DNA of 64,000 nt, from NCBI GenBank assembly GCA_034336665.1, contig CM067590.1, forward strand, positions 956,483 through 1,020,482, given 5' to 3'. The notes under the pieces were generated by a model. It saw only the letters and a list, made by a program, of their open reading frames with translations. It searched no databases and was not told the DNA's origin. Below are positions 11,791 to 33,730 of the stretch, piece by piece; position 1 is the stretch's first letter; the number at the start of each line of letters is the position of its first letter. Position numbers and translations under genes: made by a program. Origin of the DNA: Luscinia megarhynchos. Taxonomy: Eukaryota; Chordata; Aves; Passeriformes; Turdidae.

Positions 11791-14700
11791 CTCCCTCTGT
11801 GTGTCTGTGGTGCTGCTGGGCCCTGCCCAACCCAGAGCCCTTCCCTGAGCCCTGGAATCAGGGACAAATCCCTGAACATTCCCTTTCCAGCACCAGCCAC
11901 GTGTTCTCCATGGAGCTGCTCCTTGTCGAGGCCGTGAGCAGCACTCCCTGCTCATCCCAGACTTCTCCCCAATTCCAGGGGATGGGGTGATGTGTCCTCC
12001 CTCCTGGAAAACTCGTGTGGCATTTTAACAAAGCCCAGGCTGTGTCAGACTTTCCCTTCCCAACCTGCTCCCTCCCTCTGGATCCCTCCAGCCACACAGA
12101 CTCCGTGTGCCGTGGCTGGAAAGGGAAACAGCTCCAGCCCTGCTGGGATGTCAGGTCTTTTTCTGGCAGGAAAAATCCTGACTGCAACAATGGGACCTTT
12201 GGCTCCAGCTCAGGGTAGAGTCCTCTGAGTGCTCCTTATCTCCTGGCCAAGCTCTGGGATCAGGTGATGGAGCTCGTTAAGTTCTGCATTTGTTTAATTA
12301 CACCGTGCTTTAGCAGCATGCCCTGCCTGCTTCCCCCTTTTCTTTTTCCACCTCTGCTGGGATATTTTTGTCCCTCTCCCCCAAAGGGCAGCTGGGTGGC
12401 AGATGGCTCTGTGGAAGGGCACTCAGAGCTGTCACTTTGGGGCTTTTCTGCCCCAAAAAATGGGTGGCTGGGGCTGTCAGTGCCCCGTGGCAGTGACAGA
12501 GAAAAAAAAAAAAAAAAAAGAAGAAAAAAACCAGGGAGGAGCAAGATTAAAGCAACAACCAGAGAGGAGGAAAAAAGGTCTGAGCCTGGCTGGCAGCGTG
12601 GGTGGGTGCAGAGCCGGGCAGGGCCAACGCGTCCCGCACGGAAAGACCCAGCAAAGGCCACCCTGGAAACCCTTCCCGGGATATTTTGGTGGCACTGGAG
12701 CTGGTGGCAGCCCCGGTTTGTGTCTCTCTGAGCGGCCCCACGGTGACTCAGAACTTCTGAGCCTCGCCGAGGAGGCAGCACAGGAATAGTTACACCAGCG
12801 ACGCGGAGGGAGTGGCTGCCGAAATATTTCAGGGCTGTGCTAAGCAACTAAAAATACACGTCAAACCCTCCTCCTCCTTTTTCCTTTTAAAATCTGTTTT
12901 CTTTCTCTCTTTCTTTCTGGTTTTTTTTTTTCCTTTTCTTGTTTTTTTTTTTAATTTTTGTTTTTGATTGTCGGAGGCCCCCGCAGCCCCGGGGGGTTTC
13001 TTGGGGACAGGGGCAGGTTTGGGGACAGGCGCTGGCAGCTGTGACTTCTTGTTTTCCCGGCTCGGTTCCTCTCTCCGTGCCTGTGGCAATGAGTAAGAGG
13101 CAGCTTCCCCTGCGTGCCCAGTGCCTGCTGTGCAAATCCTGGGGTGCCAAACCCTGCTTGTTCCCTTTTCCAGGGGGATTTTGGCACGTGGATGCACCCC
13201 TGGTAGCCCTTGTGTCCAGCCCAGTGGCCAGCACTTTGTCTCAGCTCCTGGCCAGAGCAGGACCAGGCACCTCTGGTGTGGTGGAGCTGGTGGCACTGTT
13301 GAAACCAGGCAAGTGGGAGACAGCAGGAGCCACGAGGGTGCTCTGGTGGCCATGGCCTTGCTCGAGGCTCATCGTGCCCCACCTGGCAGCGGAACAGGCT
13401 CATCCCAAATCCTCGCTGCCTGCTCTGGGGTGAATCCAGCCCTGCTGGCAGGTGGCAGGACACTGGGACTCCGTGAGCTCCGACACCTCTGGGAGCAGCA
13501 GCTTCATCCACCCCGCCGCGGGGACAGTGGCACTGCCACCAGCTCCCCGCACGGGGACCTCCCCACGGGTCTGCCAGGCGGAAGGAGCCACTGATTCACG
13601 CCCCTCATTAACGGCTCATTAACACAATGAAGCTGCTGGCTCGCTGCAGGCGTTGGGTTCGTGCTTTGGGGGACAAGGGACATGCGGGATGGGCAGCAGT
13701 GGCGACAGGCTGGCAGCAGGTGGGGGGGACACAGCAGGACGAGCCCCGGGGGTGCCGCGACCCTTGCGGGGAGGGGTGGCGGGGCTGTGCCGGCGGAGCG
13801 TGGCTCGTGGCTCGCATCCCTGGCCACTCGCCAGCCGCTCTTCCCGGGAGGCCCCAGGGCCGGCTGGTTCCTCCGCGGAGCTGCTGAAAGCGCCGCCCGC
13901 CGAAGCCGGTTCTGCTCGCCCCGATTTCGGGGTGGCTACCCCGCGGGGCGCAGGTGGCCGTGCCCAAGGTGTGTCCCGAGCCTGGGGTCCCCGAGCGGGG
14001 TTTGGGGCAGGGGGAAGGTTTTTTTAGCTCCCACCCCGCTCCCTGTCCCTCGGCGGCTGGGTTTGGTCAGGGTGGAAAGTCTGAACCTGCCGGTCCGGCC
14101 GCGGCCGCGCCCGTGAAATGAGGGGTTTGGGGCGGAAAGGGGGATGGCGGCTCCACCTGGGAGCTGCTCCCCGGGACACCGGCACCGCCACCGGGTCAGG
14201 ACACCGGGGACAGCAGGCGACACAGAGCTGGGCCCGCTCTGCTTTAGCTCAGATTTAATAAACCGCGTTTATTTGGGATTTAATTAAGAGCAGCTGTTGG
14301 AGGGGGAGGGTAGATCCCAGTTGTTCCCTCGTGCCTCAGTTTCCCCAGTGCCAGCCCCGAGCGCTGCTCCAGCGCTGTCCTGGGTGCCACCCGTGTCCCC
14401 TGTGCCATGCTGTCCCCACGCCCCGTGCCACCGGCAGAAAGAACGGACACACCGAGCCAGGAGCTGCTGGCACCGGGAGAACCGGGGTCCCCCGAGTCCC
14501 CCCACGCCCCCGGCGCTGACACCGCTGATTTATCGCTCTCGTTAGCGCAGGCCGGGAAGCATCTGGCCGCAATTAGGGCCGGCTCAGCGTCACCCGCCCC
14601 GGTGTCGCGGGGCCCCGCGTGTGCCGCGGCTCCGGGCGGCGCGGGGGCCGCATCCTGCCCGGTTCGGGGGGGGGTTATCGGCGGCCACCGGTGCTGCTCC

Positions 14701-15156
14701 CCCCGCGCCGGTGACGTCAAGCGCTGACGCCGATCCGCCCCCTCAGCCGCCCGCGGGCTTGGCCGGCCGTGACGTCTGTCACCGCCACCGCCACCGCCGT
14801 TAACTCCTTCCCCGGTGCCGCCTGCACCGGGCTCATTCTGCCCCTGGCTGACCCACGGAGTGACCGTCCCGTGGCGGTGTAACCCCGCCGCCCCCGGTGA
14901 ACCGTGGGCTTACCCTGTTCCACGCGGTGCCACCGGGACACTCCGGTGACAAACATCGCGGCGGTGACACGGGAGGTGTGGGGACACGCAGGGACGGTGG
15001 CTCTGTCCCAGCAGGGCACAGGCCACACAAACCCTGCTGTGCCCGGGCACCGTCCGGCCACGCTGCCGGTACAGCCGGTCCCGGTCTGACCCACTCGGTG
15101 GTGGCCTGGCTGTCCCCGGAGGCGCCCGTGAGGCCCGGTGGCGATGCCTGGCCCGG
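11791..15156. other. LSM4-JUND intergenic region, first part
   Basis: No gene recognised. It holds an A-run at 12502-12519, pyrimidine runs around 12890-12960 and GC-rich sequence from about 13.8 kb. At 14257-14273 two poly(A) signals overlap in opposite directions: AATAAA at 14257-14262 on plus and 14268-14273 on minus. A TGACGTCA site lies near 14711. These could mark a short minus-strand non-coding transcript, but there is no coding evidence. Confidence 0.5.
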
Positions 15157-15157
15157 T

Positions 15158-15200
15158 GTGTTTATTTATTTATTTATTTATTTATTTGTTTATTTGCCGT
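15158..15200. repeat. TTTA tetranucleotide microsatellite
   Basis: About nine near-perfect TTTA units with one TTTG variant, just before the minisatellite upstream of JUND. Confidence 0.85.
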
Positions 15201-15224
15201 TCCCTTTTTACAACCAGGGTCCGG

Positions 15225-15910
15225 CTCGGTGCCAGTGTCCAGTGCTGGTGCCCAGTGCCACTGGCCATGCAAGTACCAGTGCCCAGTGCTGCTGGCCGGT
15301 GCCCATGCCAGGGACAGTCCTGGTGCCGGTGCCCGGTGCCGGTACCCGGAGTCCAGTGTCAGCTGTGCCCGGTCCCGGTTCCCAATCCCAGTTCTCAGTA
15401 CCAATTCCAATGCCCGGTTCCCATTCCCAGTGCCTGGCTCCCTGTGCCCGGTTCCCGGTGCCCCGTGCCTAGTTCCAGGTGCCCTGTGCCTAGTTCCCGG
15501 TGCCCTGTGCCCGGTTCCCAGTGCCGTCCCCCTGCCCGGTTCCCGGTGCCCTGTGCCCGGTTCTCGGTGCCCCGTGCCCGGTTCCCGGTACCGTTCTCAT
15601 GCCCTGTTCCCGATGCCCTGTGCCCGGTTCCCGGTGGCCTGTGACTGGTTCCCGGTGCCCTGTGCCCGGTTCCCGGTTCCCGGTGCCGTTCCCATGCCCG
15701 GTACCCGATGCCCTGTGCCCGTTCCCATGCCCGGTTCCCGATGCCCTGTGCCCGGTTCCCGGTGCCCCGTGCCCGTTCCGAGTGCCGTCCCCCTGCCCGG
15801 TTCCTGTTGCTATTCCCCGTGCCCGGTTCCCGGTGCCCTGTGACCGGTGCCCTGTGCCCGGTTCCCGGTGCCCCCTGCCCGTTCCCGGTGCCGTCCCCGT
15901 GCCCGGTTCC
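15225..15910. repeat. Minisatellite upstream of JUND
   Basis: About 690 bases of short units combining GTGCCCGGTTCCCGGTGCC and CCTGTGCCCGGTTCC in variable order, with a repeated CCGTCCCC(G/C)TGCCCGG module. It ends about 50 bases before the conserved JUND promoter elements. Confidence 0.85.
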
Positions 15911-15960
15911 CGCCCCTCCCTTTGTGCCCATCAGCCCCGGCGGGGCGCGCGCCACGGGGC

Positions 15961-16200
15961 CACGTGACCGCCCCTCCCCCGCGCTGACGTCATCCCAGGG
16001 CCCCGCGCGCTGTTGTCCCGTTTACCCGCCGGTCGCCGCGGCGACGGGGACGGGGCGTGGCCGGGACGGGGCGGGCACCGCCCCCGCGGGGCGAAAGCCA
16101 CGCCCCGTATGCAAAGAAGGGCGGGCGAGGACGTCATCTGCAGCCAATGGGGACTCGACGCGGTGAGGTCACCGCGGCGGCGCCGCCTATTTAACGCGGC
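15961..16200 (+). promoter_or_regulatory. JUND promoter elements
   Basis: Ordered elements are visible: an E-box CACGTG at 15961-15966, a perfect CRE TGACGTCA at 15985-15992, an octamer-like ATGCAAAG at 16109-16116, a second CRE-like GGACGTCAT at 16129-16137, CCAAT at 16144-16148 and a TATA-like TATTTAA at 16188-16194. As I recall, mammalian junD promoters likewise combine octamer, CRE/AP-1-like and CAAT elements. The TATA-like box places the start near 16215-16225. Confidence 0.75.
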
Positions 16201-16360
16201 GCGGGGCGCGCGGCGGCGGCAGACGCGTGTGCGCGCGCGCAGGAGCGGGGCCGCGGCCGGTGCGCACCGGGCGCCTCCCCCGCCCTCCCCGCCCCGCGCA
16301 TCGCCCCGGTCCTCCCCCCGCCCCGGCGCCGTTTCCCCCGCAGCCGGGCGGGGGAGGAGG

Positions 16361-17303
<943 letters not shown>

Positions 17304-17800
17304 CCCCGGGGGAGCCCGAGCCCGGGCACGGACCGAGGGGTCCCGGGCAAGGACCCGGGGGAGCGCCCGCTCTGCCCCGGGCATGGACCGAGGGGAGCGG
17401 GGGGAACCCCCACCCCGCCCCGGGAACGGACCGAGGGGTCCGGGGCACGGATTGAGGAGAGCGGGGGAAGCTCCCGCTCTGCCCCGGGAACGGACCGAGG
17501 GGTCCCGGGCAGGGAACTGAGGCGGACTGCTCCGACTGAGGGGTCGCGAGGGGAGGACGAAGAGCGATAATCGTCCCCTCCTTTATCTCCCCGGACACGG
17601 ACTGAGGGGTCTGAGGGGAGAACCGGGACCGGCTCCGGACGGTGCGCACCGAGCGCTCCCCGCGCACGGACTGCGGGGAGGGAGAAGCCGGGACTTCCCC
17701 ACCGCGCACGGACTGAGAGAGAGGGGCCCGGGCCGCCCCCCCCGCGGCCCCTCCGCGCCCCACACATTCCAGTCAGGTCCCAGTAAAACCCCGCGACACG
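17304..17800 (+). other. JUND 3' UTR (inferred)
   Basis: GC-rich sequence with irregular repeats of a GGACCGAGGGGTCCCGGGCA-like module. No perfect AATAAA is present; a variant AGTAAA lies at 17782-17787 and is the best candidate poly(A) signal I see. Confidence 0.4.
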
Positions 17801-18534
17801 GAGAATTTGGCCTCTCGCTGTTTGCTGCGCCGGGGATCGGCCGGGAAGGGGCGGCGCGGGCAGGAAGTGGCGCGGCCGGGTGCCATTTTGGGGTGGGGGG
17901 GGGGCAGCGGGGACCGGGGGGTTTGGGGAGGGTTTAGGGGGGCGATGGAGGTGCGGGAGTGGAGTGAGGAGCCTGGAGGGTGGCAGAGAGGTTCTGGGAA
18001 TCACCGGAGAGGGTGGAGTGAGGGGGTCCGTGGGGTTGTTGTTACGGGAGGGGGAGTTTGGGGCAGGTGGGAAGAGGGTGGAGGGTGTTGTGGGGAAGGG
18101 GTAGTTAAAAGTTTTGGGGGGCTGTCGGGTTTCTTGGGATCTCTTGGGGGGAATATTTGGGCTCCCCTGGGACTGAGGAGTCCCCATATGTGAGGAGGTG
18201 GGCGAGGAGACCCCACTGCTGATCCTGGCTGTGGCTCTGCCCCTGCCAGACCCTCTCCGTGTTGGGGGGTTCAGCAACACCCCCCTGTCCTGGCCCCCTG
18301 GGGTCACCCCGAGGCGCGCAGCGAGGCCGGGCCTCCACTGCTCCTCCCAAACTTCGGCAGCCTTGGGCTTCCCGGCATCGCAGTGGCTCCTCCTTCGTGT
18401 CCCCCATCCCGGGAGCAGCGCCCGAGGGACCGACCCTGTGTCGTTTGGGGACACGGCCGGCGGCAGCTCCAGCAGCGGGATCGCCCCGCGCCCGGGGGCT
18501 GGCGGGGAGCCGGGTGCGAGACAGCGTGGGGTCC

Positions 18535-19035
18535 CTGGGCTCCGTGCCCTGGGGGCTCCCCACGCTCTGCAGTGTGCCGTGGGTGGTTCCCCGGGGTCCC
18601 CACGCTCTGTACCGGGCTGTGCCGTGGGTGCATCCCCGGGGTCCCCACGCTCTGCACCGGGCTGTGCCGCGGGTGGCTCCCCGGGGACCCCACGCTCGGC
18701 GCCCGGCTGTGAGTGGCTCCCCGGGGTCCCCACGCTCTGCACCGGGCTGTGCCGTGGGTGGCTCCCCGGGGTCCCCACGCTCTGTACCAGGCTGTGCCGC
18801 GGGTGGCTCCCCGGGGTCCCCACGCTCGGCGCCCGGCTGTGAGTGGCTCCCCGGGGTCCCCAAGTTCGGCGCCGGGCTGTGCCGTGGGTGGATCCCCGGG
18901 GTCCCCACGCTCTGCACCGGGCTCTGCCGCGGGTGGCTCCCCGGGGACCCCACGCTCGGCGCCCGGCTGTGAGTGGCTCCCCGGGGTCCCCACGCTCTGC
19001 TCCGGGCTGTGCCGTGGGTGGATCCCCGGGGCCGC
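18535..19035. repeat. Minisatellite between JUND and the mucin-like gene
   Basis: About eleven copies of a unit of 43-45 bp containing CCCCGGGGTCCCCACGCTC, TGCACCGGGCTGTGCCG and GGGTGGCTC. Some units have GGCGCCCGGCTGTGA in place of TGCACCGGGCTGTG. It generates long open frames on both strands that are not genes. Confidence 0.9.
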
Positions 19036-19651
19036 GGTGCCAGCCGGCTGCGGTTTCCCGGAGGAAGCTCCGTCCCCGCCGCGCGGAAGCGGCGCCGTGC
19101 CGGCGCGGTTGTGCTGCGCCCCGGATGTGCCGATCCGACACAAAGACGGACGGGGCAGCCACCTGTCCGGCCCCGTGGCCTCAGTGTCCCTGTGTCACCA
19201 GATCCCCGTGTCCCCAAGTCCCCGCATCCTCATGTCCCCAAATCCCATTGTCCCTGCAGCTTGATAGCCTCAGGTCCCTTTGTCCCCAAATTCGCACGAT
19301 CCAATGTCCCTAAAACCTGACGTCTCCACTTTCCCCAGATCCTTTTGTCCCCAAATCCACACACCCCGATGTCCCCACATTCCCTGATCCCTTTGTGCTG
19401 TCCCCACGTGTCCCCGGAGATCTCGGGGTGCTGCCGGCAGGGCTGGCTCCCGGTGCCGGGGGCAGGGGTCTCACGGTCCGGGATGGGAGGTGAGTGCGGA
19501 AACCCCCGGGGCTGGGGGGAGTTTTTGGGGCGCCGCAGGGTCCCGGCGCTGCGGTGCCGCCCGGTACCGACAGGAGGCGCTGCGGGCGGGGGCGCCCCCG
19601 CCTCCCCCGGGGCGGATAAAGGCGGCGGCACCGGCAGCGGCACCGGGCGGG

Positions 19652-22365
19652 ATGGCCCGGGGCGCGCTCCGCCTGCTCTGCTGCGCCGCTGCCCTGCTCG
19701 CTGCCACAGGTACCGGGCACCGGGGGGGATCCGCGGGGTCCCGGGGGCACGGGGATCTGCAGCACCGGGGGCTGGGTGTTTCCCGGTGCCACCGGCGGGT
19801 GGGTCTGTGGCCTCCCCCCGCCCAGTTCCGGGTATCGGGAGGGGCGTTCAGGTGCTCCGGGGCACCGGGGAAGTTCGGGGAGGTGACCACGTGTTGCCGG
19901 GCACTCGGTCCTGGCGGCCCAGTGGGGCACTGCGGGGGTCCCGTGTCCCTCCCGGGGTCACCGGGGGGCTACACCTGCTCCCCGGGAGTGCCAGGCTGGT
20001 CCGGAGCACCCTGCCCCTCCCTGACGGTGGCACCGGTGTTGCCAAACCGGCTGGTCCTGGCACAGGTACCTTGGCACCGCCTTGGCACTCCCGGGACAAA
20101 GGGCTCCCCGGTATCCCGCGGGCCCCCCGCTTCCAGCCTGGGCTCCCCACGTCCTCCCTGCACCCCGAGGAGTCTCGGCTCACCCATCCTGGGCACGCTG
20201 GGTGCTTGGCCGTGGGTTCAACGCCATCCTGGCAAAGGGTGGCAGCAGTGTGGGGCCAGCCCATCCCGGTGAGCCTGGCAGCTGTGGGGACCCCCGGCCG
20301 CACTGTGCCCCTGGGAGCTGGCTCTGCCACGGGGCATTTCTGTCCTGTGTCTTCCTGGGGCCAGCCTGGGCTTGCTCCTCCTCTTGTGCAAACAGGATTT
20401 GTGCAGATAAGGGGCACTGCCAGCCCTGCCCGGCAAACCTGCTCTATTCCACGTGGCCACGGGACAGTCCCCACCACGCCCGGCCCTGAGGGTGCCCGGT
20501 GGGTGCCACAGGGCTGGGCTGGCACGTGTCCCCCGTGCCCACTGCTGCCATACTGTTCTGCTTGTCCCCAGCAGTGCTGTGCCCATGCCATGACAGCTTG
20601 GGAAACTCTTCTGATTCTGGATTTCTGGGATTTTTTTATACTGGCTAAATCCCAGTTTTCTGTGTGACAAAACCACCTGGAAAATGATCCCTGTGAGGCT
20701 GGGAGGTGGGGCAGGTGCTGCTGCCCTGCCAGGACCTTGCCAGGGTCCTGCCATGTTGTTTCTGACCAGTTCTCTCCTCCAAGGTGAGGATCTTGGTCAT
20801 GGTGCTAATTCCACCACCACAGTGTCTCTGAGCACCCCAGGGGCAGCCTCATCTCCATCCCCTCGTCCATCCAATACCTCGGGACCAACAGCACCTCCAT
20901 CATCTTCATCCAGCACCATCAGAGCACCAATTCCACGTAATGGCTTGGAACTAACACTTTTATCCAGCCCCACCACAGTACCAACAACATCCACTATCTC
21001 AGGATCAACAGCACCTCCATCATCTTCATCCAGCACCACCACAGCACCAACTACATCCAGTACCTCGGGATCAACATTTCCATCCAGCACCACCACAGCA
21101 CCAACTACAAACAATACCTTGGGATCAACATCTCAACCCAACACCACCACAGCATCAGCTACATCCAGTACCTTGAGATCAGAAACATCTCCATCACCTC
21201 CATCTCCATCACACAAAACCACAGCACCAGCTCCATCCAGTACCTCGGGATCAACATCTCCATCCAGCACCACCACAGCACCAACTACAAACAATACCTC
21301 GGGATCAACATCTCCATCCAGCACCACCACAGCATCAGCTACAAACAATACCTCGGGATCAACATCTCAACCCAACACCACCACAGCATCAACTACATCC
21401 AGTACCTCGGGATCAACATTTCCATCCAGCATTGCCACAGCACCAACTACAAACAATACCTTGGGATCAACATCTCAACCCAACACCACCACAGCACCAT
21501 CTTCAACGAGGACACCGGAATCAACAGCAGCTTTGACATCCTCATCCAATGCCACCACAACACCAACTCCATCCCCCACGAGTGTGTCCAGGTCCACAGA
21601 GCATCCATCCAACTCAACAGCACCAACAGGTCCCAACAGCACCAGCACTGTCACCAGCAGCTCCAGAACCACAGCAGCCACTGGCAGCACAGCTGGTAAC
21701 TCTGGTGAGAGCCAGGCTGGGGGGCGCTGGGCAGATGGGGGATCTGGCTGTGGATCCCCCCTAGATCCCCCACCTGGGGCTGCACTCACAGGGGGGCTCA
21801 GGGGTGCAGGTCCCAAGGTGAGCCCAGAACCCCCCTGGCTGCTTCCCACTCCTTGGGGGGATTGTTTAGAGCCCTGAGCTGGTCCCCCGTGGGTGGAGGT
21901 GACACAGTGCCAGGTGTGTGATGGGTGGGGTGGTGGCAGTCGGGTGACAGGAGCCAGCCTTGAGCCACCTTTTCTCAGTGGCGCTTGAAGGCTGGGTGTG
22001 AATCTCAGTGGGGGGAAACAATGGGATGCCAGAGGGAATAACGGGGTGGCAGGAGGAATAACGGGGTGCCCCTCTCACCCCCACAGAGCCGAGCCCCGGT
22101 GTGGTCATTGTCGTCTCCCTCGCCGTGTGCCTGCTGGTGGCGGCGGTGGCCGTGCTGCTGGTGCGGCTGTCGCGGCGGCGCGGGACCCCTCCCTTCCGGC
22201 ACCTGGATGAGGTGCCCATGGTGCGTGGGGGGGCCGGGGGTGGCGAGGGGGGATCTGGGGGGGACAGCAGCTCCAGGGTGTGGGTGCTCACCCCGCTCTC
22301 TTTCTCTTCTTCCCCAGAGCAAAGTGATGGAGGGGACCCCTGTCACCCCCCCCGCCATCAGCTGA
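19652..22365 (+). CDS. Mucin-like single-pass membrane glycoprotein, unrecognised
   Basis: Four exons join in phase: 19652-19709, 20784-21704, 22087-22220 and 22318-22365, giving about 386 residues. Exon 1 codes a signal peptide (MARGALRLLCCAAALLAATG). Exon 2 codes about 305 residues that are almost entirely Ser, Thr, Pro, Ala and Asn, cysteine-free, with many N-glycosylation sequons (NNTS, NTTT, NSTS) and 18-residue tandem repeats, as in heavily O-glycosylated mucins. Exon 3 codes a transmembrane helix (VVIVVSLAVCLLVAAVAVLL), a basic stop-transfer RLSRRR and a short tail; exon 4 ends TPVTPPAIS. AATAAA follows at 22404-22409. In human, IQCN occupies this slot between JUND and PDE4C and is unrelated. 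CIST1, which I recall mapping to 19p13.11, would be worth comparing, but I cannot confirm homology. The gene structure is well supported; the function is unknown. Confidence 0.8.
20925..21530 (+). repeat. Coding minisatellite in the mucin-like exon
   Basis: Units of 54 bp (18 residues) such as TSGSTSPSSTTTAPTTNN recur about ten times with S/N/Q substitutions. Longer and shorter spacers occur near the start and in the middle. Repeat number is probably polymorphic, as in other mucins. Confidence 0.85.
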
Positions 22366-22403
22366 CCCCCCCTCTGCGGCCCCCCGGGCTCCCCACACTG
22401 CTG

Positions 22404-22409
22404 AATAAA
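22404..22409 (+). terminator. Poly(A) signal of the mucin-like gene
   Basis: AATAAA lies 38 bases after the stop codon, giving a very short 3' UTR. Confidence 0.75.
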
Positions 22410-23205
22410 GAAGCCGCTGCGCTGCCCCTGGTTTCCCGTCTGCCGTGTGCTCTGCAGCCTGCCCGGGGAAAGCCCCCGCTCCCGGGGGAGGCCCCAGCGG
22501 CTTTTGGGGTCCCCCGGGCCGGGCTGGGAGCCCCGGGGGTGTTCCCGGGCCGGCGGGGTGGGTGCGGGGTGCGCGGCGGTGATGCCCGGGATGGGGGGGA
22601 GCGGCGCAGCCCCCCCGGCGAGGTGGGATGGGAGGGAGCGAGCGGCCAGGCACGCACATCGCCTTCCTTCTGCTCCGCTGCACTCGGCCGGGGCCGCGCT
22701 CGCCGCGAGGACCGGCCACCGGTAAGGGGCTGCGGGCGGGGCCGGCGGCGGCGGGGACCCCCGTGCCGGGCATCGGCAGCTCCTGGGATGGGGATGAGGC
22801 GGCTCCCGGCGCTGGGAAATCGCGGGGGGCTCGGTGCCGGGGGTAGCCGTGCGCGCCGGTGCGCCCCGGTGCGCGGGGATGGTGGGCGGCAGGTGTCCGG
22901 CGTGGCGCGTTAGCGTGGCGCCGCTGGGATCGCGACTTGGTGGGTGCTGAGGGCCTGGGGTCACCCCCCGTGGGGGTCCCTGTCCCCACCCAGCCCACGG
23001 GAGCACCGGGAGCGGGGCGGGCGGGCCCCGAAACCCGAAGTCGGGGCTGAAACCACAAATCAAAGTGGGTGGGGAGGAGCCCGCGTGTGCCGGCTCCCGG
23101 GGTGTCCCCGGGGTGTCCCCGGGGTGTCCCCAGCCGTGGGAGGGGGGTCCCCGCCGGAGAGCCCCTCCCGGCGCGGCTCCCGGAGCTCCCCCCGCAGGGA
23201 CGGCG

Positions 23206-32002
<8,797 letters not shown>

Positions 32003-32720
32003 CGGCACCGGGGGTCCCCTGGGTGACCCCCGCTGCTGGGGGACGTGGGGCTCTGCCCGGAGCGGCGCTGGGGACAGTGGGGAGCTGGCACTGGGGAGCG
32101 CGGGGAACTCGCAGGCACCCAGGCCGTGTCCCCGTTGGGGAGCTGGGCACGTCCTGACCGGTACGAGGATGCTGATGGCCTTCACCCTGCTGCCAGCTGC
32201 TGGGAAAGCTCCCTGTCCCCTTCGGACACGGGCGGGGACACCGTGCTCTGGCCCCAGCCCAGCCCTGGGGACATCACGCCCCGCAGGGCTGCAGGAAGGA
32301 GCATTCCAGCACCTTTCCTGGTAGGACAGCCGCCCCACGGGGGGGATGAGGGGGGCAAAGGGTGCTGGCGGCACCCCCAGCACGAGGCACCCCCAGGCAC
32401 CAGCGCACGGCACAGGCACGACTCAGTGGTTTATTTATTTGGGGGATAGGTTCACTTTTTAAAGCCTTTTGTAGCTCACTTTTTACTACGAGCTTCTCCG
32501 AGGCTCACACACATTTTTAGGGCGGAAAGATGCGTTTTTTGGGGGGAGGAAAATTGCATTTCTGCTCTGTGATCACTCAAAATACCATTTGTATTTCACA
32601 TTTCGGACCCTGGCGGGTGCTGTCACCATCCCCCCACCCCCCATCTCCTGAGGGCAGGGTCCTTTGGGATTCTTCCTTCACCTTCCAGAGATTAAACCCG
32701 GTTTGTTCCACCCTAAACAT
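32003..32720 (+). other. PDE4C 3' UTR (inferred)
   Basis: A short ATTTATTT element lies near 32431. The best poly(A) signal is ATTAAA at 32691-32696, giving a 3' UTR of about 0.7 kb. No AATAAA is closer. Confidence 0.5.
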
Positions 32721-33364
32721 GAGCCTTGTAAGCGCCTCTTTGTGTCACGGGAGCCGCAGCCGGTGTCCCCAGGGAGCGGCGTGGTTGGTGGCCCCGTCTC
32801 CCGCCGGGCACGGGGCAGGGCCCGGCTGTGCGCTGGAACAAAAGCGAGCTCCTCCCTGGAAACGCCGATCCATCACTGGCAAACACGACCTGCTAAGGTA
32901 AATATTTAATCGCCGGCTTGGCGCGGCGCGGAGCCCGATCGCGGCTCTTCCGCATTGCTCCCCACGGTGATTTATCTCCACAAACACGTCCCCACCCGCG
33001 GCACTGCCCTGGCACGTGGGGCCCTCGCCCCCTCTGCCCGCCCCGGCAGCAGCAGGGCTTCGGGAGCTGGTGGTTCTTCCCCTGCCCAGATGTTTTCCAG
33101 GGTTTGGCTGGGAGTGCCGGGTCCTGAGCAGGGCGCTGGTGGCTCTGTGCCATCCCTGGTGGGTGCTGGGTGTCCCCGGACCTCCAGATAGGGGCTGGCT
33201 GAGGCTCTGCGCTCTCGAACTCCTCCAATCCACACCCAGCCCAGGCTCTGCCGGGCTGGAGCAGGGCAGCAGCTGGTGGAAAAAGCCCTTTTCGCCTGTT
33301 TCTGCTGAGGGGCTGCAGCACCAGGAGGGTGGTGGGGCTGTTGGCAGGGGAAGGTGGTGGAAAA

Positions 33365-33730
33365 TACCCACAGCCAGGTCCATCCCTGATTCTGTATCTA
33401 TCCCTGAGCCTGGATCCATCCCTAATTCTGGATCCATCCCTGAGCCTGGATCATCCCTAATTCTGGATCCATCCCTGAGCCTGGATTCATCCCAAAGATG
33501 GTTCCATCCCTAAGCCTGGTTCTATTCCTAATTCTAGAACCATCCTACAGCTGGTTCCATCCCTAAATCTGGTTCCATCCTTAAGGCCTGAATCCATCCC
33601 TGAGCCTCGATCCATCCCTAATTCTGGATCCATCCTACAGCTGGTTCCATCCCTAATTCTGGATCTATCCCTAAGCCGGGACCCATCCCTGACCCCGTGT
33701 CCATCCCCATGGCTGTGTCCATCCCTGCCC
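33365..33730. repeat. Minisatellite between PDE4C and RAB3A
   Basis: Short units of 17-20 bp, CATCCCTGAGCCTGGAT and CATCCCTAATTCTGGAT, alternate about eighteen times. A brief (TGTCAC)n run follows at about 33774-33797. The rest of 32720-34440 becomes a CpG island after 33.85 kb, with 50-bp duplications of GGGCAGGGCCCGGGAGGCTC, and I see no gene there. Confidence 0.85.
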
